A DNA stretch of 64,000 bases from Conyzicola lurida (lineage in GTDB: Bacteria; Actinomycetota; Actinomycetes; Actinomycetales; Microbacteriaceae): contig NZ_JACHMJ010000001.1 in the NCBI RefSeq assembly GCF_014204935.1, forward strand, positions 1,240,001-1,304,000. The letters are read 5' to 3'. The translations under genes were made by a program, and so were the position numbers. Positions 1-8,118 of this stretch are shown in pieces. Positions within the stretch are counted from its first letter, which is position 1. The number at the start of each line of letters is the position of its first letter. The notes beneath the pieces are model-generated. The model had not been told where the DNA came from. It made no database searches and was given only the letters and a program-made list of their open reading frames with translations.

Positions 1-2
1 GT

Positions 3-1388
3 GCGACCGGCTCAGCAGCCTGGTCGTCCGTGACGCCGTGGCGCTCCACGACCGCGTACACGGCCGGACCGCCCTCCAGCGTCGTCGCGCACGGCGGAGG
101 CGTCTACGTCGCGGTCGCCGGCAGCACGGCGGTGACGCCCGGCTCCGACGGCACGAAGTGGGTGCAGATCGCTGCTCCGGGCGCCGCGGGGCCGCAGGGG
201 ATCGCCGGCCCGCGGGGTCTGCAGGGAATCCAGGGCGCGACCGGTGCCGTGGGCGCCGCAGGAGCCGACGGGGCGACCGGCGCGGCAGGCGCGACCGGCG
301 CCACCGGCGCGACCGGGCCGCAGGGCCCGAAGGGCGACACGGGCGACACCGGTGCCACGGGCCCGCAGGGGCCGGCGGGGCCGGCGGGGCCCGCGGGCGA
401 AGCTGCATCCGCCGTCGACCCGGCACAGGGCTTCCCCGAGGGCTGCACCGCAGAGGCTTCGCCGCTCGTGACCTTCACCTTTGCCGGCGGCACGACTGCC
501 GCGGTCGACGGCGTCGGGTTCTGCGTGATGAGCACCGCGAGCGCGTCCTACACGAATAGTTCGATCCCGAACGTGTCGGCCGTGACCTGGTCCGACGCGT
601 ACCTCAACCTCGACCCCTCCGGCATCGCCACCCGGCTGTCGAACGCGAAGTTCACGGGCTCGAAAATCACCGGCATGCGCGTGCAACTCGGCGAGTCGGC
701 CGCCGGCGCGACCTGTGACGCGGCCGCCGCGCAGCCGTCCGGGTGTGCCCGGGCCACCGGGTCGCTGGTCTACACCTTCGGCAACCTCGGAATCGACGCG
801 CTGAACCTGCCGATGTCGGGCAGCGGCAGCGCGTTCGTCGCCCTCCCGTGGGAGACCCTGTCCGTCACCGCCCAGGGCAGGTCGACCGTGTTGGTGTCGG
901 CGACCGCTGATCTGCTGGCGGGCAACAATGCCCCTCTCGCCGACGGCCGCTGCGCGACCCCCAAGGGCAGCGTGCAGGTCGCGACGATCGACGGGGCTCA
1001 GGGACCGTCGGCCACCCTCAGGGAAGCGTTCGACCTTTCCGCCCCGGTCTGCCTCGACCTCGAGGCCGCCGCGGCCGCGCGCACCTCGATCCGACCGCTG
1101 CGGCTCGACATCGCGAACTCCGGCCTGGCCGCGCTGGTCGGTATCGTCGACGGGCGGGAGCGCAAGCTGACGATCGCGACCTACGACGCCTCGAAGCGCG
1201 TGGTCGGCTCGGTCGTGCTCACCGGCCTCTTCACCTCGACGACGACCGGTAAGGGCTCGGCGGGGTCCTCCGCGGCGCTCGAGTTCACCGTGGGAACGAT
1301 CGCCGAGACGTTCTCGGCCTTCGCCGCAGACGGCACGAAGACGACTACGACCTTCGGCTGGAGCGTGGCGGATAACAAGGCGCGGTAG
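3..1388 (+). CDS. collagen-like repeat surface protein, 5' end outside window
   Basis: The frame is open from the window edge, so the gene is 5'-truncated; 461 residues are visible. Residues 1-55 (aromatic WSS..TAYT..., [10 protein letters not shown] at the end) resemble a small CBM5/12- or tail-fibre-like module. A Gly-X-Y tract of about 75 residues follows (nt about 180-405, with [17 protein letters not shown] and [10 protein letters not shown]). The last 320 residues are Ser/Thr/Ala/Gly-rich with a few cysteines and no recognised domain. There is no LPXTG motif or C-terminal membrane helix, so any anchoring must come from the missing N-terminus or be non-covalent. A GTG at 30 could serve as an internal start, but the frame and the aromatic module continue upstream of it. 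The extracellular role is inferred from the collagen-like tract; the function is unknown. Confidence 0.75.
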   Translation, partial: ATGSAAWSSVTPWRSTTAYTAGPPSSVVAHGGGVYVAVAGSTAVTPGSDGTKWVQIAAPGAAGPQGIAGPRGLQGIQGATGAVGAAGADGATGAAGATGATGATGPQGPKGDTGDTGATGPQGPAGPAGPAGEAASAVDPAQGFPEGCTAEASPLVTFTFAGGTTAAVDGVGFCVMSTASASYTNSSIPNVSAVTWSDAYLNLDPSGIATRLSNAKFTGSKITGMRVQLGESAAGATCDAAAAQPSGCARATGSLVYTFGNLGIDALNLPMSGSGSAFVALPWETLSVTAQGRSTVLVSATADLLAGNNAPLADGRCATPKGSVQVATIDGAQGPSATLREAFDLSAPVCLDLEAAAAARTSIRPLRLDIANSGLAALVGIVDGRERKLTIATYDASKRVVGSVVLTGLFTSTTTGKGSAGSSAALEFTVGTIAETFSAFAADGTKTTTTFGWSVADNKAR

Positions 1389-1518
1389 CGCGGCTCGTCG
1401 CGCCTCGACCGGCGAGCGTCACGCGCTTTCGCCCTACGCCTTGTACGATCGCGGGCGTGCGTAAAAAAATCGGCGGCCCGATCCTGGACCGTCGTTGCCG
1501 TGAATCCGGAGCTTTTTG

Positions 1519-2559
1519 ATGACCTCACACTCGCCAGCCGGCGCTGGACGGCTGGTCGCCGCTATCGATCCCGCTGTCGATGTGTCGGCGACCGACGAGA
1601 GCGGAGCGGACGGCTTCCTCCGCGATGACGAGGGCACCGGCTCCGCCCACGCGAAGTTCATCCTGCTCGGCGAGCACGCCGTCGTCTACGGCCGTCCCGC
1701 CATCGGCATGCCGCTGCCGCGCATGTGGGTTCGTGCCGTCGCGCGCGTGACCGACGGGCCGCTGCTGCTCGAGACCGACATCTACACCGGGCCGCTCGCC
1801 GAGGCCCCCGCCAGTTTCGACGCCGTCGGTGCCGCGATCCGCAACGCCCTCGTGCACTTCGGGCAGCCCGAGTCGCACGTCGAGGTGTGCGTGCACGGCG
1901 ACGTGCCGATCGGCCGTGGCCTCGGCTCGAGCGCCGCCGTGGCCCACGCCATCGTCGAGGCCATCCGCGAGCTGTTCGGTGGCACCCTCGACGACGACGA
2001 GCGCTTCGAACTCGTGCAGTCGGCCGAACGGGTCGCCCACGGCAACCCCAGCGGTCTCGACGCCCGCGCCACCCGCGCCCCGGCGCCCATCCTCTTCGAA
2101 CAGGGCGCTGTCACGAGCCTCGACGTCGCGTTCGGCGGCGTGTTCGTCATCGCCGACACCGGCATCCGCGGCTCGACCAAGATCGCCGTCGGCGACGTCG
2201 CCGCCTACGGGGTCGCGAACCCCGAGCGTTCCGCCGCCCTGCTCGACCAGCTCGAGCAGCTCACCCGTGACGCTGCCGTCGACCTCGCCGGCGACCGCCG
2301 CAAAGAACTCGGGGGCCGGATGTCGCGAGCCCACGCCATCCTCACCGAGCTCGGTGCCGGGCACGAGTCGATCACGCGCCTCGTCGACGCCGCGGTCGGC
2401 GCGGGTGCCCTCGGCGCCAAGCTCACCGGCGGGGGACAGGGCGGCTGCGTCGTCGCCCTCGTCGCCTCGTCGGCCGACGCCGCGGGCGTCGTCGACGCCT
2501 TGACCGCCGCCGGCGCCGTCAACTGCTGGGTGGTCACGGCCGCCGGGCAACGACCGTGA
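1519..2559 (+). CDS. mvk: mevalonate kinase
   Basis: Phosphorylates mevalonate to 5-phosphomevalonate with ATP, the first kinase of the mevalonate pathway. It is a 346-residue GHMP kinase: motif 1 HAKFILLGEHAVVYG at about residues 44-58, the ATP-binding PIGRGLGSSAAV loop near 129-140, and the C-terminal KLTGGGQGGC motif near 300. The ATG at 1519 is chosen over the adjacent TTG at 1516 because GGAGC sits 7 nt upstream. The first 40 residues are an acidic, low-conservation extension, so a later start is possible. It is the first gene of a five-gene operon whose members overlap by 4 bp. A TACGAT -10-like hexamer lies at 1444-1449 with no convincing -35. Family assignment is firm because decarboxylase, PMK, HMGR and HMGS follow directly. 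Confidence 0.93.
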   Translation: MTSHSPAGAGRLVAAIDPAVDVSATDESGADGFLRDDEGTGSAHAKFILLGEHAVVYGRPAIGMPLPRMWVRAVARVTDGPLLLETDIYTGPLAEAPASFDAVGAAIRNALVHFGQPESHVEVCVHGDVPIGRGLGSSAAVAHAIVEAIRELFGGTLDDDERFELVQSAERVAHGNPSGLDARATRAPAPILFEQGAVTSLDVAFGGVFVIADTGIRGSTKIAVGDVAAYGVANPERSAALLDQLEQLTRDAAVDLAGDRRKELGGRMSRAHAILTELGAGHESITRLVDAAVGAGALGAKLTGGGQGGCVVALVASSADAAGVVDALTAAGAVNCWVVTAAGQRP

Positions 2560-3551
2560 CGGCCGTGCCGGCTGTGACGGGCACCGCGACGGCGGAAGCC
2601 AACCCGAACATCGCCCTGATCAAGTACTGGGGCAAGGCCGATGCGGCCTACAACCTCCCGGTCACGGGAAGCCTCTCACTGACCCTCGACACCGCGCCCA
2701 CGCGCACCACCGTGACCCTCGACGACACCCTCGCGGCCGACGAGCTCGTGCTCGGCGGCGTCGTGCAGGCCGCCCGGCCCGCCGAACGCGTGCGGGTCTT
2801 CCTCGACCTCGTGCGCGCTCTCAGTGGGCGCACCGAGCGCGCCCGCGTCGACTCGGTCAACCTGATTCCCACCGGCGCCGGTCTCGCCTCCTCGGCCTCC
2901 GCGTTCGCCGCCCTCGCCGCCGCGGCCTCTGCCGCCTACGGCCTCGGCCTCGACGACCGCGCTCTTTCCCGTCTCGCCCGCCGCGGCTCCGGATCGGCCT
3001 CCCGGTCGGTCTTCGGCGGCATCGTCCGCTGGTACCCGGGCGACGACGCGTCGTCCTACGCCGAACCGGTGCCCGCCGACCTCGACCTCGCGATGGTGGT
3101 CGCGATCATCGACGCCGGGCCGAAGACGATCTCGAGCACCGTCGCGATGAACCGCACGACGGCCACCTCGCCGTTCTACCCCGCCTGGGCCGAGTCGACC
3201 ACCGCGCAGCTCGACGAGATGCTCGCCGCGCTCGACCGGGCCGACTTCACCGCGGTCGGCGAGCTGGCCGAGTCGAACAGCCTGCGCATGCACGCGACCA
3301 TGGCCGGTGCCTGGCCGCCCGTGCGCTACCAGACCGCCGCGAGCATCGCGCTCGTCGACGCCGCCGGCGAGCTCCGCGCCGCGGGCGTCGAGGCCTACGC
3401 CACCATGGACGCCGGCCCCAACGTCAAGTTCCTCTGCCGCCCCGACGACGCGGACCGCGTCGCCGCGCACCTCGCCACCGTCGACCCGGGCGCCCGCTTC
3501 CTCTCCGCCCGCGCGGGCCGGGGAGTGCGTCTCCTCGGGTCGTCCGAATGA
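2556..3551 (+). CDS. mvaD: diphosphomevalonate decarboxylase
   Basis: ATP-dependent decarboxylation of mevalonate 5-diphosphate to isopentenyl diphosphate (IPP). It has 331 residues, normal for the family. The diagnostic N-terminal motif NIALIKYWGK is at residues 18-27, the GHMP loop PTGAGLASSASAFAAL near 105-120, and the Asp-bearing MDAGPNVKFLC segment near 283, which matches the catalytic-Asp region of the family. It starts with GTG inside the stop of mvk (GTGA overlap), which implies translational coupling. The YWGK motif separates it from the phosphomevalonate-decarboxylase and mevalonate-3-kinase relatives of archaea, although specificity has not been measured. Confidence 0.94.
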   Translation: MTAVPAVTGTATAEANPNIALIKYWGKADAAYNLPVTGSLSLTLDTAPTRTTVTLDDTLAADELVLGGVVQAARPAERVRVFLDLVRALSGRTERARVDSVNLIPTGAGLASSASAFAALAAAASAAYGLGLDDRALSRLARRGSGSASRSVFGGIVRWYPGDDASSYAEPVPADLDLAMVVAIIDAGPKTISSTVAMNRTTATSPFYPAWAESTTAQLDEMLAALDRADFTAVGELAESNSLRMHATMAGAWPPVRYQTAASIALVDAAGELRAAGVEAYATMDAGPNVKFLCRPDDADRVAAHLATVDPGARFLSARAGRGVRLLGSSE

Positions 3552-4630
3552 TCGAGACCCGTGCCCCCGGAAAGCTGTTCGTCGCGGGGGAGTACGCCGT
3601 CGTCGAGCCGGGCGGCTCGGCCGTGCTCGTCGCCGTCGACCGCTTCGTGCGGGTGCGGGTGAGGGATGCCGCGGCGAACACCCTGCGCTCCGACCACTAC
3701 ACCGAGCCGCTGACCTGGCGGCGCGACGGCGAGGGCGTCGCGATCGACGGTGCGCGCGAGCCCGACGTGGTGGGCGCGGCCCTCGACGTCGTGGAGGCGC
3801 TGGCCGCGGCATCCGGCCGGCCCGAACTCACGCTCGACATCGCCGTCGAGAGCGACCTCGACCACGTCGACGGCGCCAAGTTCGGCCTCGGCTCGAGCGG
3901 CGCGGTCGTCGTCGCCCTCGTGCATGCCCTCGCCACCGCCCACGACCTGCCCCTCGACGACCAGACACTGCTTCGCCTCGCCCTGCTCGCCACCTGGCGC
4001 ATCAACCCGTCCGGTTCGGGCGGGGATGTCGCGGCGAGCACCCTCGGCGGCTGGCTCGCCTACCGTTCCGCCGACGCCGCGGCGGCGCTCGCGCTGCGCG
4101 ACCGGGTCGGTGTCGCCGCCGCCGTCGCCGAGCCGTGGCCGGGCCTCCTGGCAGAACCGCTTCCCACCCCGGGCGCTCTGGCGTTGCTCGTCGGCTGGAC
4201 CGGCTCGCCCGCCAGCACCGCCGCGCTCGTCGAACGATCGCGCCGGTCGCGCGCCGCCTCCGACGCCGACTTCCGTTCCTTCTTCGCCGCGAGCGACGCC
4301 ACCGTCGCCTCGCTCGCCGACGCGATTCGCGCCGACGACACCGCCCGCATCGAAACGGCGATCCGCTCGGCCCGGGCCGGGCTCGGCCGGTACGCCGCGC
4401 TCTCCGGCATCGAGATCGAAACGCCCGCGCTCACCGCGCTGTGCGACCTCGCCGAGGCGCGCGGCGCCGCTGCCAAGAGTTCCGGCGCGGGCGGAGGGGA
4501 CTGCGGCATCGCGCTCGCGGGTCCCGACGTCGACCGCGCGGCCCTCGCGGCCGACTGGTCGGCCGGCGGCATCCGCCCGCTCGACCTCGCCGTCGTGACC
4601 AGACCAGACACTACAAGGAGCACCCCGTGA
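3548..4630 (+). CDS. phosphomevalonate kinase
   Basis: Converts 5-phosphomevalonate to 5-diphosphomevalonate. It is a 360-residue GHMP kinase with APGKLFVAGEYAVVEPG at residues 6-22, KFGLGSSGAVVVALVHA near 111-127 and the C-terminal KSSGAGGGDCG motif near 310-320, all typical of bacterial-type PMK. It starts at an ATG overlapping the mvaD stop by 4 bp. Its 3' end overlaps the HMG-CoA reductase start by 4 bp. In the streptomycete mevalonate clusters known from the literature a type II IPP isomerase gene usually sits between this gene and the reductase; here the two genes touch and the isomerase is absent. Confidence 0.92.
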   Translation: MIETRAPGKLFVAGEYAVVEPGGSAVLVAVDRFVRVRVRDAAANTLRSDHYTEPLTWRRDGEGVAIDGAREPDVVGAALDVVEALAAASGRPELTLDIAVESDLDHVDGAKFGLGSSGAVVVALVHALATAHDLPLDDQTLLRLALLATWRINPSGSGGDVAASTLGGWLAYRSADAAAALALRDRVGVAAAVAEPWPGLLAEPLPTPGALALLVGWTGSPASTAALVERSRRSRAASDADFRSFFAASDATVASLADAIRADDTARIETAIRSARAGLGRYAALSGIEIETPALTALCDLAEARGAAAKSSGAGGGDCGIALAGPDVDRAALAADWSAGGIRPLDLAVVTRPDTTRSTP

Positions 4631-5670
4631 CCGATTCCTTTGCCGCCGTCCCCCTGCGTTGGGTCGGACCGCTGCTGCTCAGCGGCAACGTCGTCGAGGG
4701 GGAGCAGGAGGTGCCGCTCGCGACCTACGAGACCACGCTCTGGCCGTCGGTGCGCCGCGGCGCCCGCATCTCCACGCTCATCGAGGGCGGTATCCGGTCC
4801 ACGCTCGTCGACGAGCGCATGACGCGCTCGGTCTACTTCGAGCTGCCGCACGCGGGCGAATCGCTGCGCGTGCTGCGGGAGGTCGAGGCGCGCATCGACG
4901 AGCTGCGCGCCGTCGTGGGCCAGACCAGCCGCTTCGCCGAACTGCTCGGCATCAACAGCCAGATCGCGGGGCGCCTGCTGTTCCTGCGGTTCGAGTTCCG
5001 CACGGGCGACGCCGCCGGGCACAACATGGTCACGCTCGCCTCCGACGCGCTCATGACCCACCTGCTGCACACCTGGCCCGAGCTGCGCTACGGCTCGATA
5101 TCGGGCAACTACTGCTCCGACAAGAAGGCCACCGCGGTCAACGGCATCCTCGGCCGCGGCAAGAACGTGATCACCGAGGCGATCATCCCGCGCGAGGTCG
5201 TCGAGCGCCGCCTGCACACGACGCCCGAGAAGATCGCCGAGCTCAACACCCGCAAGAACCTCGTCGGCTCGATCCTCGCCGGCAGCCTGCGCTCGGGCAA
5301 CGCGCACTACGCGAACATGCTGCTCGCCTTCTACCTCGCCACCGGCCAGGACGGCGCGAACATCGTCGAGGGCTCGCAGGGGCTCACCCAGGCCGAGATC
5401 GTCGACGGCGACCTCTACTTCTCCTGCACCCTGCCGAACCTCATCGTCGGTACCGTCGGCAACGGCAAGGGACTTGGCTTCGTCGAGGAGAACCTGCAGC
5501 GCCTCGGCTGCCGCGACGACCGGCCCGTGGGCGACAACGCCCGCCGCCTCGCCGTGCTCGCCGCGGCCAGCGTCTGGTGCGGCGAACTGTCGCTGCTCGG
5601 CGCACAGACCAACCCGGGCGAGCTCATGGCCGCCCACCTCAACTTCGAACGAAACGGCACTTCAGCGTGA
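4627..5670 (+). CDS. hydroxymethylglutaryl-CoA reductase, class I type
   Basis: Reduces HMG-CoA to mevalonate with two NADPH, the committed step of the pathway. It has 347 residues. Visible active-site blocks are YETTLWPSVRRG (33-44, the catalytic Glu block), SDKKATAVNGILGRGKN (about 164-180, catalytic Lys), GDAAGHNM (127-134, the DAMGMNM-like cofactor block), GQDGANIVEG (about 241, Asp) and the late His in MAAHLNF (about 336). SGNYCSDKK is the class I (eukaryote/streptomycete-like) form, which fits NADPH use. There is no N-terminal membrane domain, so it is cytosolic. The GTG at 4627 is preceded by AAGGAG with 7-nt spacing. The same frame stays open far upstream, but that part is antisense-like shadow inside the PMK gene. 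Confidence 0.94.
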   Translation: MTDSFAAVPLRWVGPLLLSGNVVEGEQEVPLATYETTLWPSVRRGARISTLIEGGIRSTLVDERMTRSVYFELPHAGESLRVLREVEARIDELRAVVGQTSRFAELLGINSQIAGRLLFLRFEFRTGDAAGHNMVTLASDALMTHLLHTWPELRYGSISGNYCSDKKATAVNGILGRGKNVITEAIIPREVVERRLHTTPEKIAELNTRKNLVGSILAGSLRSGNAHYANMLLAFYLATGQDGANIVEGSQGLTQAEIVDGDLYFSCTLPNLIVGTVGNGKGLGFVEENLQRLGCRDDRPVGDNARRLAVLAAASVWCGELSLLGAQTNPGELMAAHLNFERNGTSA

Positions 5671-6830
5671 CTCTCTCCATCGGCATCCACGACATCGCCT
5701 TCGCCACCGGCAGCCACCGCATCGACCTCGCCGAGCTCGCCGCGCGGCACGGGGTCGAGGCGAACAAGTACTACGTCGGACTCGGGCAGAGCGAGATGAG
5801 CGTTCTCGCGAACGACGAGGACGTGGTGACCATGGCGGCGACGGCCGCGAAGCGCATTCTCGACCGGGGCGACTCGCGCGCCATCCGCACCCTCATCTTC
5901 GCCACAGAATCGGGCATCGACCAGTCGAAGTCGGCCGGCGTCTACGTGCACCGGCTGCTCGGCCTCGGCTCGGACGTGCGCGTCGTCGAGGTGAAGCAGG
6001 CCTGCTATTCGGCCACCGCCGCGCTGCAGTTCGCGACGGCGCTCGTCGCCCGCTCGCCCGAGGAGGCCGTGCTCGTGGTCGCGAGCGACGTCGCCCGCTA
6101 CGAGCTCGACTCGAACGCGGAGGCGACGCAGGGCGCCGCGGCAGTGGCGATGCTCGTGACCGCCGACCCCGCGATCCTCGAGATCGAGCCGATCACCGGG
6201 CTGTACACCGAAGACGTGATGGACTTCTGGCGTCCCAACGACCACACCACCGCGATCGTCGACGGCAAGCTGTCGATCACGGCGTACATCACCGCGGCGA
6301 TCTCGGCCTGGCAGGACCTCGCCGGCCGCGGCGGCCCCGCCTACGACTCGATCGAGCGGTTCTGCTATCACCAGCCGTTCACGCGAATGGCGGTCAAGGC
6401 GCACCGCAAGCTCGCGGCATCCGTCGCGGGGCTGGACGACGAAGCGGCCGACGCGCAGGTGGCCGGAACGCTCGAGTACAACCGCCGCATCGGCAACAGC
6501 TACACGGCGACGATCTATCTCGCGCTCGCCACCCTGCTCGACGGCGACGAGGACCTCGCCGGCAAGCGCCTCGGGTTCCTCAGCTACGGGTCGGGCGCCG
6601 TCTCCGAGTTCTTCACCGGCATCGTGCAGCCCGGCTACCGTGAGCGGTCGCGGGCGGCGGAGAACCTCGCCCTGTTGGACGCGCGGACGGTCATCGGCGA
6701 CGAGCGGTACCTCGAACTGCAGCGATTCAGCCCCGAGGATGTCGCGAACTTCGTCACCGCGCGCGAGACCACGGGCCCGTTCCGCTTCGGGGGAGTCGAC
6801 GGCTACAAGCGGGTGTACGAGGCCGTCTAA
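5667..6830 (+). CDS. hydroxymethylglutaryl-CoA synthase
   Basis: Condenses acetyl-CoA with acetoacetyl-CoA to give HMG-CoA. It has 387 residues, the size of bacterial HMGS. The catalytic Glu is in FATESGIDQSKSAG (about 80-93), the acylated Cys in KQACYSATAAL (about 112), and the His in CYHQPFTRMA (about 235), in the expected order and spacing. It starts with GTG overlapping the HMGR stop by 4 bp and is the last gene of the operon. There is no dedicated acetoacetyl-CoA thiolase in the cluster, so that activity must come from elsewhere. Confidence 0.95.
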   Translation: MTLSIGIHDIAFATGSHRIDLAELAARHGVEANKYYVGLGQSEMSVLANDEDVVTMAATAAKRILDRGDSRAIRTLIFATESGIDQSKSAGVYVHRLLGLGSDVRVVEVKQACYSATAALQFATALVARSPEEAVLVVASDVARYELDSNAEATQGAAAVAMLVTADPAILEIEPITGLYTEDVMDFWRPNDHTTAIVDGKLSITAYITAAISAWQDLAGRGGPAYDSIERFCYHQPFTRMAVKAHRKLAASVAGLDDEAADAQVAGTLEYNRRIGNSYTATIYLALATLLDGDEDLAGKRLGFLSYGSGAVSEFFTGIVQPGYRERSRAAENLALLDARTVIGDERYLELQRFSPEDVANFVTARETTGPFRFGGVDGYKRVYEAV

Positions 6831-6860
6831 CGGTCGCGGTGCGGCTCCCCGCGTCATCCA

Positions 6861-6869
6861 TGCTAAATT
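6861..6869 (+). promoter_or_regulatory. extended -10 promoter element upstream of the terC leader
   Basis: The sequence TGCTAAATT fits an extended -10 (TGnTAnnnT) and would place the transcription start near 6875, just before the structured leader. No good -35 hexamer is visible, which is common with extended -10 promoters. Inferred from position and motif only. Confidence 0.4.
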
Positions 6870-6876
6870 CGTAGGC

Positions 6877-6990
6877 ATAAGGGGAGTAATCCACCACGTA
6901 CGCTTCGTCAGTACGGACCCATCGAAGAGTTCCGGAGCTACGGTCACTGGTTTGCAGTGGCGGATGAGACTTTAGTTTCTGTCTCAACGA
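6877..6990 (+). ncRNA. yybP-ykoY-type (Mn2+) riboswitch upstream of terC
   Basis: The 160-nt gap before terC holds the sequence hallmarks of the yybP-ykoY manganese riboswitch: the near-invariant loop AAGGGGAGTA (6879-6888), a GTCAGTACGGA segment, CCGGAGCTACGGTCACTGG with a local CACTG/CAGTG hairpin (6946-6958), and a closing GAGACTTTAG. TGAGAC (6965-6970) can alternatively pair with GTCTCA (6981-6986) just ahead of the GGAG ribosome-binding site at 6997-7000. That gives a plausible expression platform acting on translation. The class is known to sense Mn2+ and to control TerC/Alx, MntP and P-type ATPases. The fold was judged by eye, not computed. Confidence 0.8.
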
Positions 6991-7006
6991 CCCCTTGGAG
7001 TCTCAC

Positions 7007-8023
7007 GTGAACGTGACCCTGACCACCTGGCTGATCACCATCGCCGTGACCATCGCTTTCTTCGTCTACGAATTCTTCGTGCACGTGCGCAAGCCGCACG
7101 AACCGTCGATCGCCGAGTCCGCCCGCTGGTCGGTGTTCTACATCAGCCTCGCCCTGCTGTTCGGCGTCGGTATCGGTATTTTCTCCGGCTGGGGCTTCGG
7201 CGGAGAGTACTTCGCGGGCTACCTGACCGAGAAGGCGCTGTCGATCGACAACCTGTTCGTGTTCCTGATCATCATGACCGGGTTCGCGGTGCCGAAGGCG
7301 TTCCAGCAGAAGGTGCTGATGATCGGCATCATCATCGCGCTGATCCTGCGCGGAATCTTCATCGCGGTCGGCGCGACGCTCATCTCGAACGTGTCGTGGA
7401 TCTTCTACATCTTCGGCGCGCTGCTGCTCGTGCTGGCCTGGCGCCAGGCGTTCAGCGACCACGAGAGCGACCCCGCCAATGGCAAGGTCGTCAAGTTCGC
7501 CCGCCGCATCCTGCCGATCACCGATGACTTCCACCGCGACCGCATCACGGTGAAGATCGACGGCAAGCGCTTCTTCACCCCGATGCTGCTGACGATCGTC
7601 GCGATCGGCTTCGTCGACCTCGTCTTCGCCGTCGACTCGATCCCGGCCATCTACGGGCTCACGGAAGAGGCGTACATCGTCTTCACCGCCAACGCGTTCG
7701 CGCTGATGGGTCTGCGCCAGCTGTTCTTCCTGATCGGCGGACTGCTCGAACGCCTCGTCTACCTCGCACAGGGCCTCGCCGTCATCCTCGCCTTCATCGG
7801 CGTCAAGCTGGTGCTGCACGCGATGCACGTCAACGAGCTGCCCTTCATCAACGGTGGAGAGAACATCCTCTGGGCCCCGGAGATCCCGATCTGGTTCTCG
7901 CTGCTCTTCATCGGACTCACGGTCGCCGTGGCCACGGTGCTCAGCCTGCGCAAGACGCGCAATCAGGACCTTGAGGCGAAGAGCGCCACGGAGACCGACC
8001 CGGAAGCTGTCGAGAAGCACTAG
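7007..8023 (+). CDS. TerC/Alx family membrane protein, probable Mn2+ exporter
   Basis: An integral membrane protein of the TerC/Alx family with 338 residues and about 8-9 hydrophobic segments. The family signatures are the acidic membrane motifs ALSIDNLFVFLII and GFVDLVFAVDSIPAIYG, thought to bind the metal. Relatives (E. coli Alx, Bacillus YkoY/MeeF) export Mn2+ or metallate secreted proteins. GTG at 7007 is chosen because GGAG lies 6 nt upstream and VNVTLTTWL matches the usual N-terminus; the TTG at 6995 would lie within the ribosome-binding site itself. It is a single gene controlled by the candidate Mn2+ riboswitch just upstream, which supports manganese export. The C-terminal 30 residues are charged and cytosolic. 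Confidence 0.9.
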   Translation: MNVTLTTWLITIAVTIAFFVYEFFVHVRKPHEPSIAESARWSVFYISLALLFGVGIGIFSGWGFGGEYFAGYLTEKALSIDNLFVFLIIMTGFAVPKAFQQKVLMIGIIIALILRGIFIAVGATLISNVSWIFYIFGALLLVLAWRQAFSDHESDPANGKVVKFARRILPITDDFHRDRITVKIDGKRFFTPMLLTIVAIGFVDLVFAVDSIPAIYGLTEEAYIVFTANAFALMGLRQLFFLIGGLLERLVYLAQGLAVILAFIGVKLVLHAMHVNELPFINGGENILWAPEIPIWFSLLFIGLTVAVATVLSLRKTRNQDLEAKSATETDPEAVEKH

Positions 8024-8118
8024 GGCTCTTGTCCTGCACATGCGCCCTCTAGCCGGGGGTTGTGCACCAACTCGCTCGTTCGCCATCGAACGTGTCTTGG
8101 GGCTGGAAAAATTGATGC

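Noticed and set aside
3307-4626. N-terminal extension of the HMG-CoA reductase frame
   Set aside because: It runs through the PMK and mvaD genes in another frame and is Arg-rich without motifs. A Shine-Dalgarno sits before the GTG at 4627.
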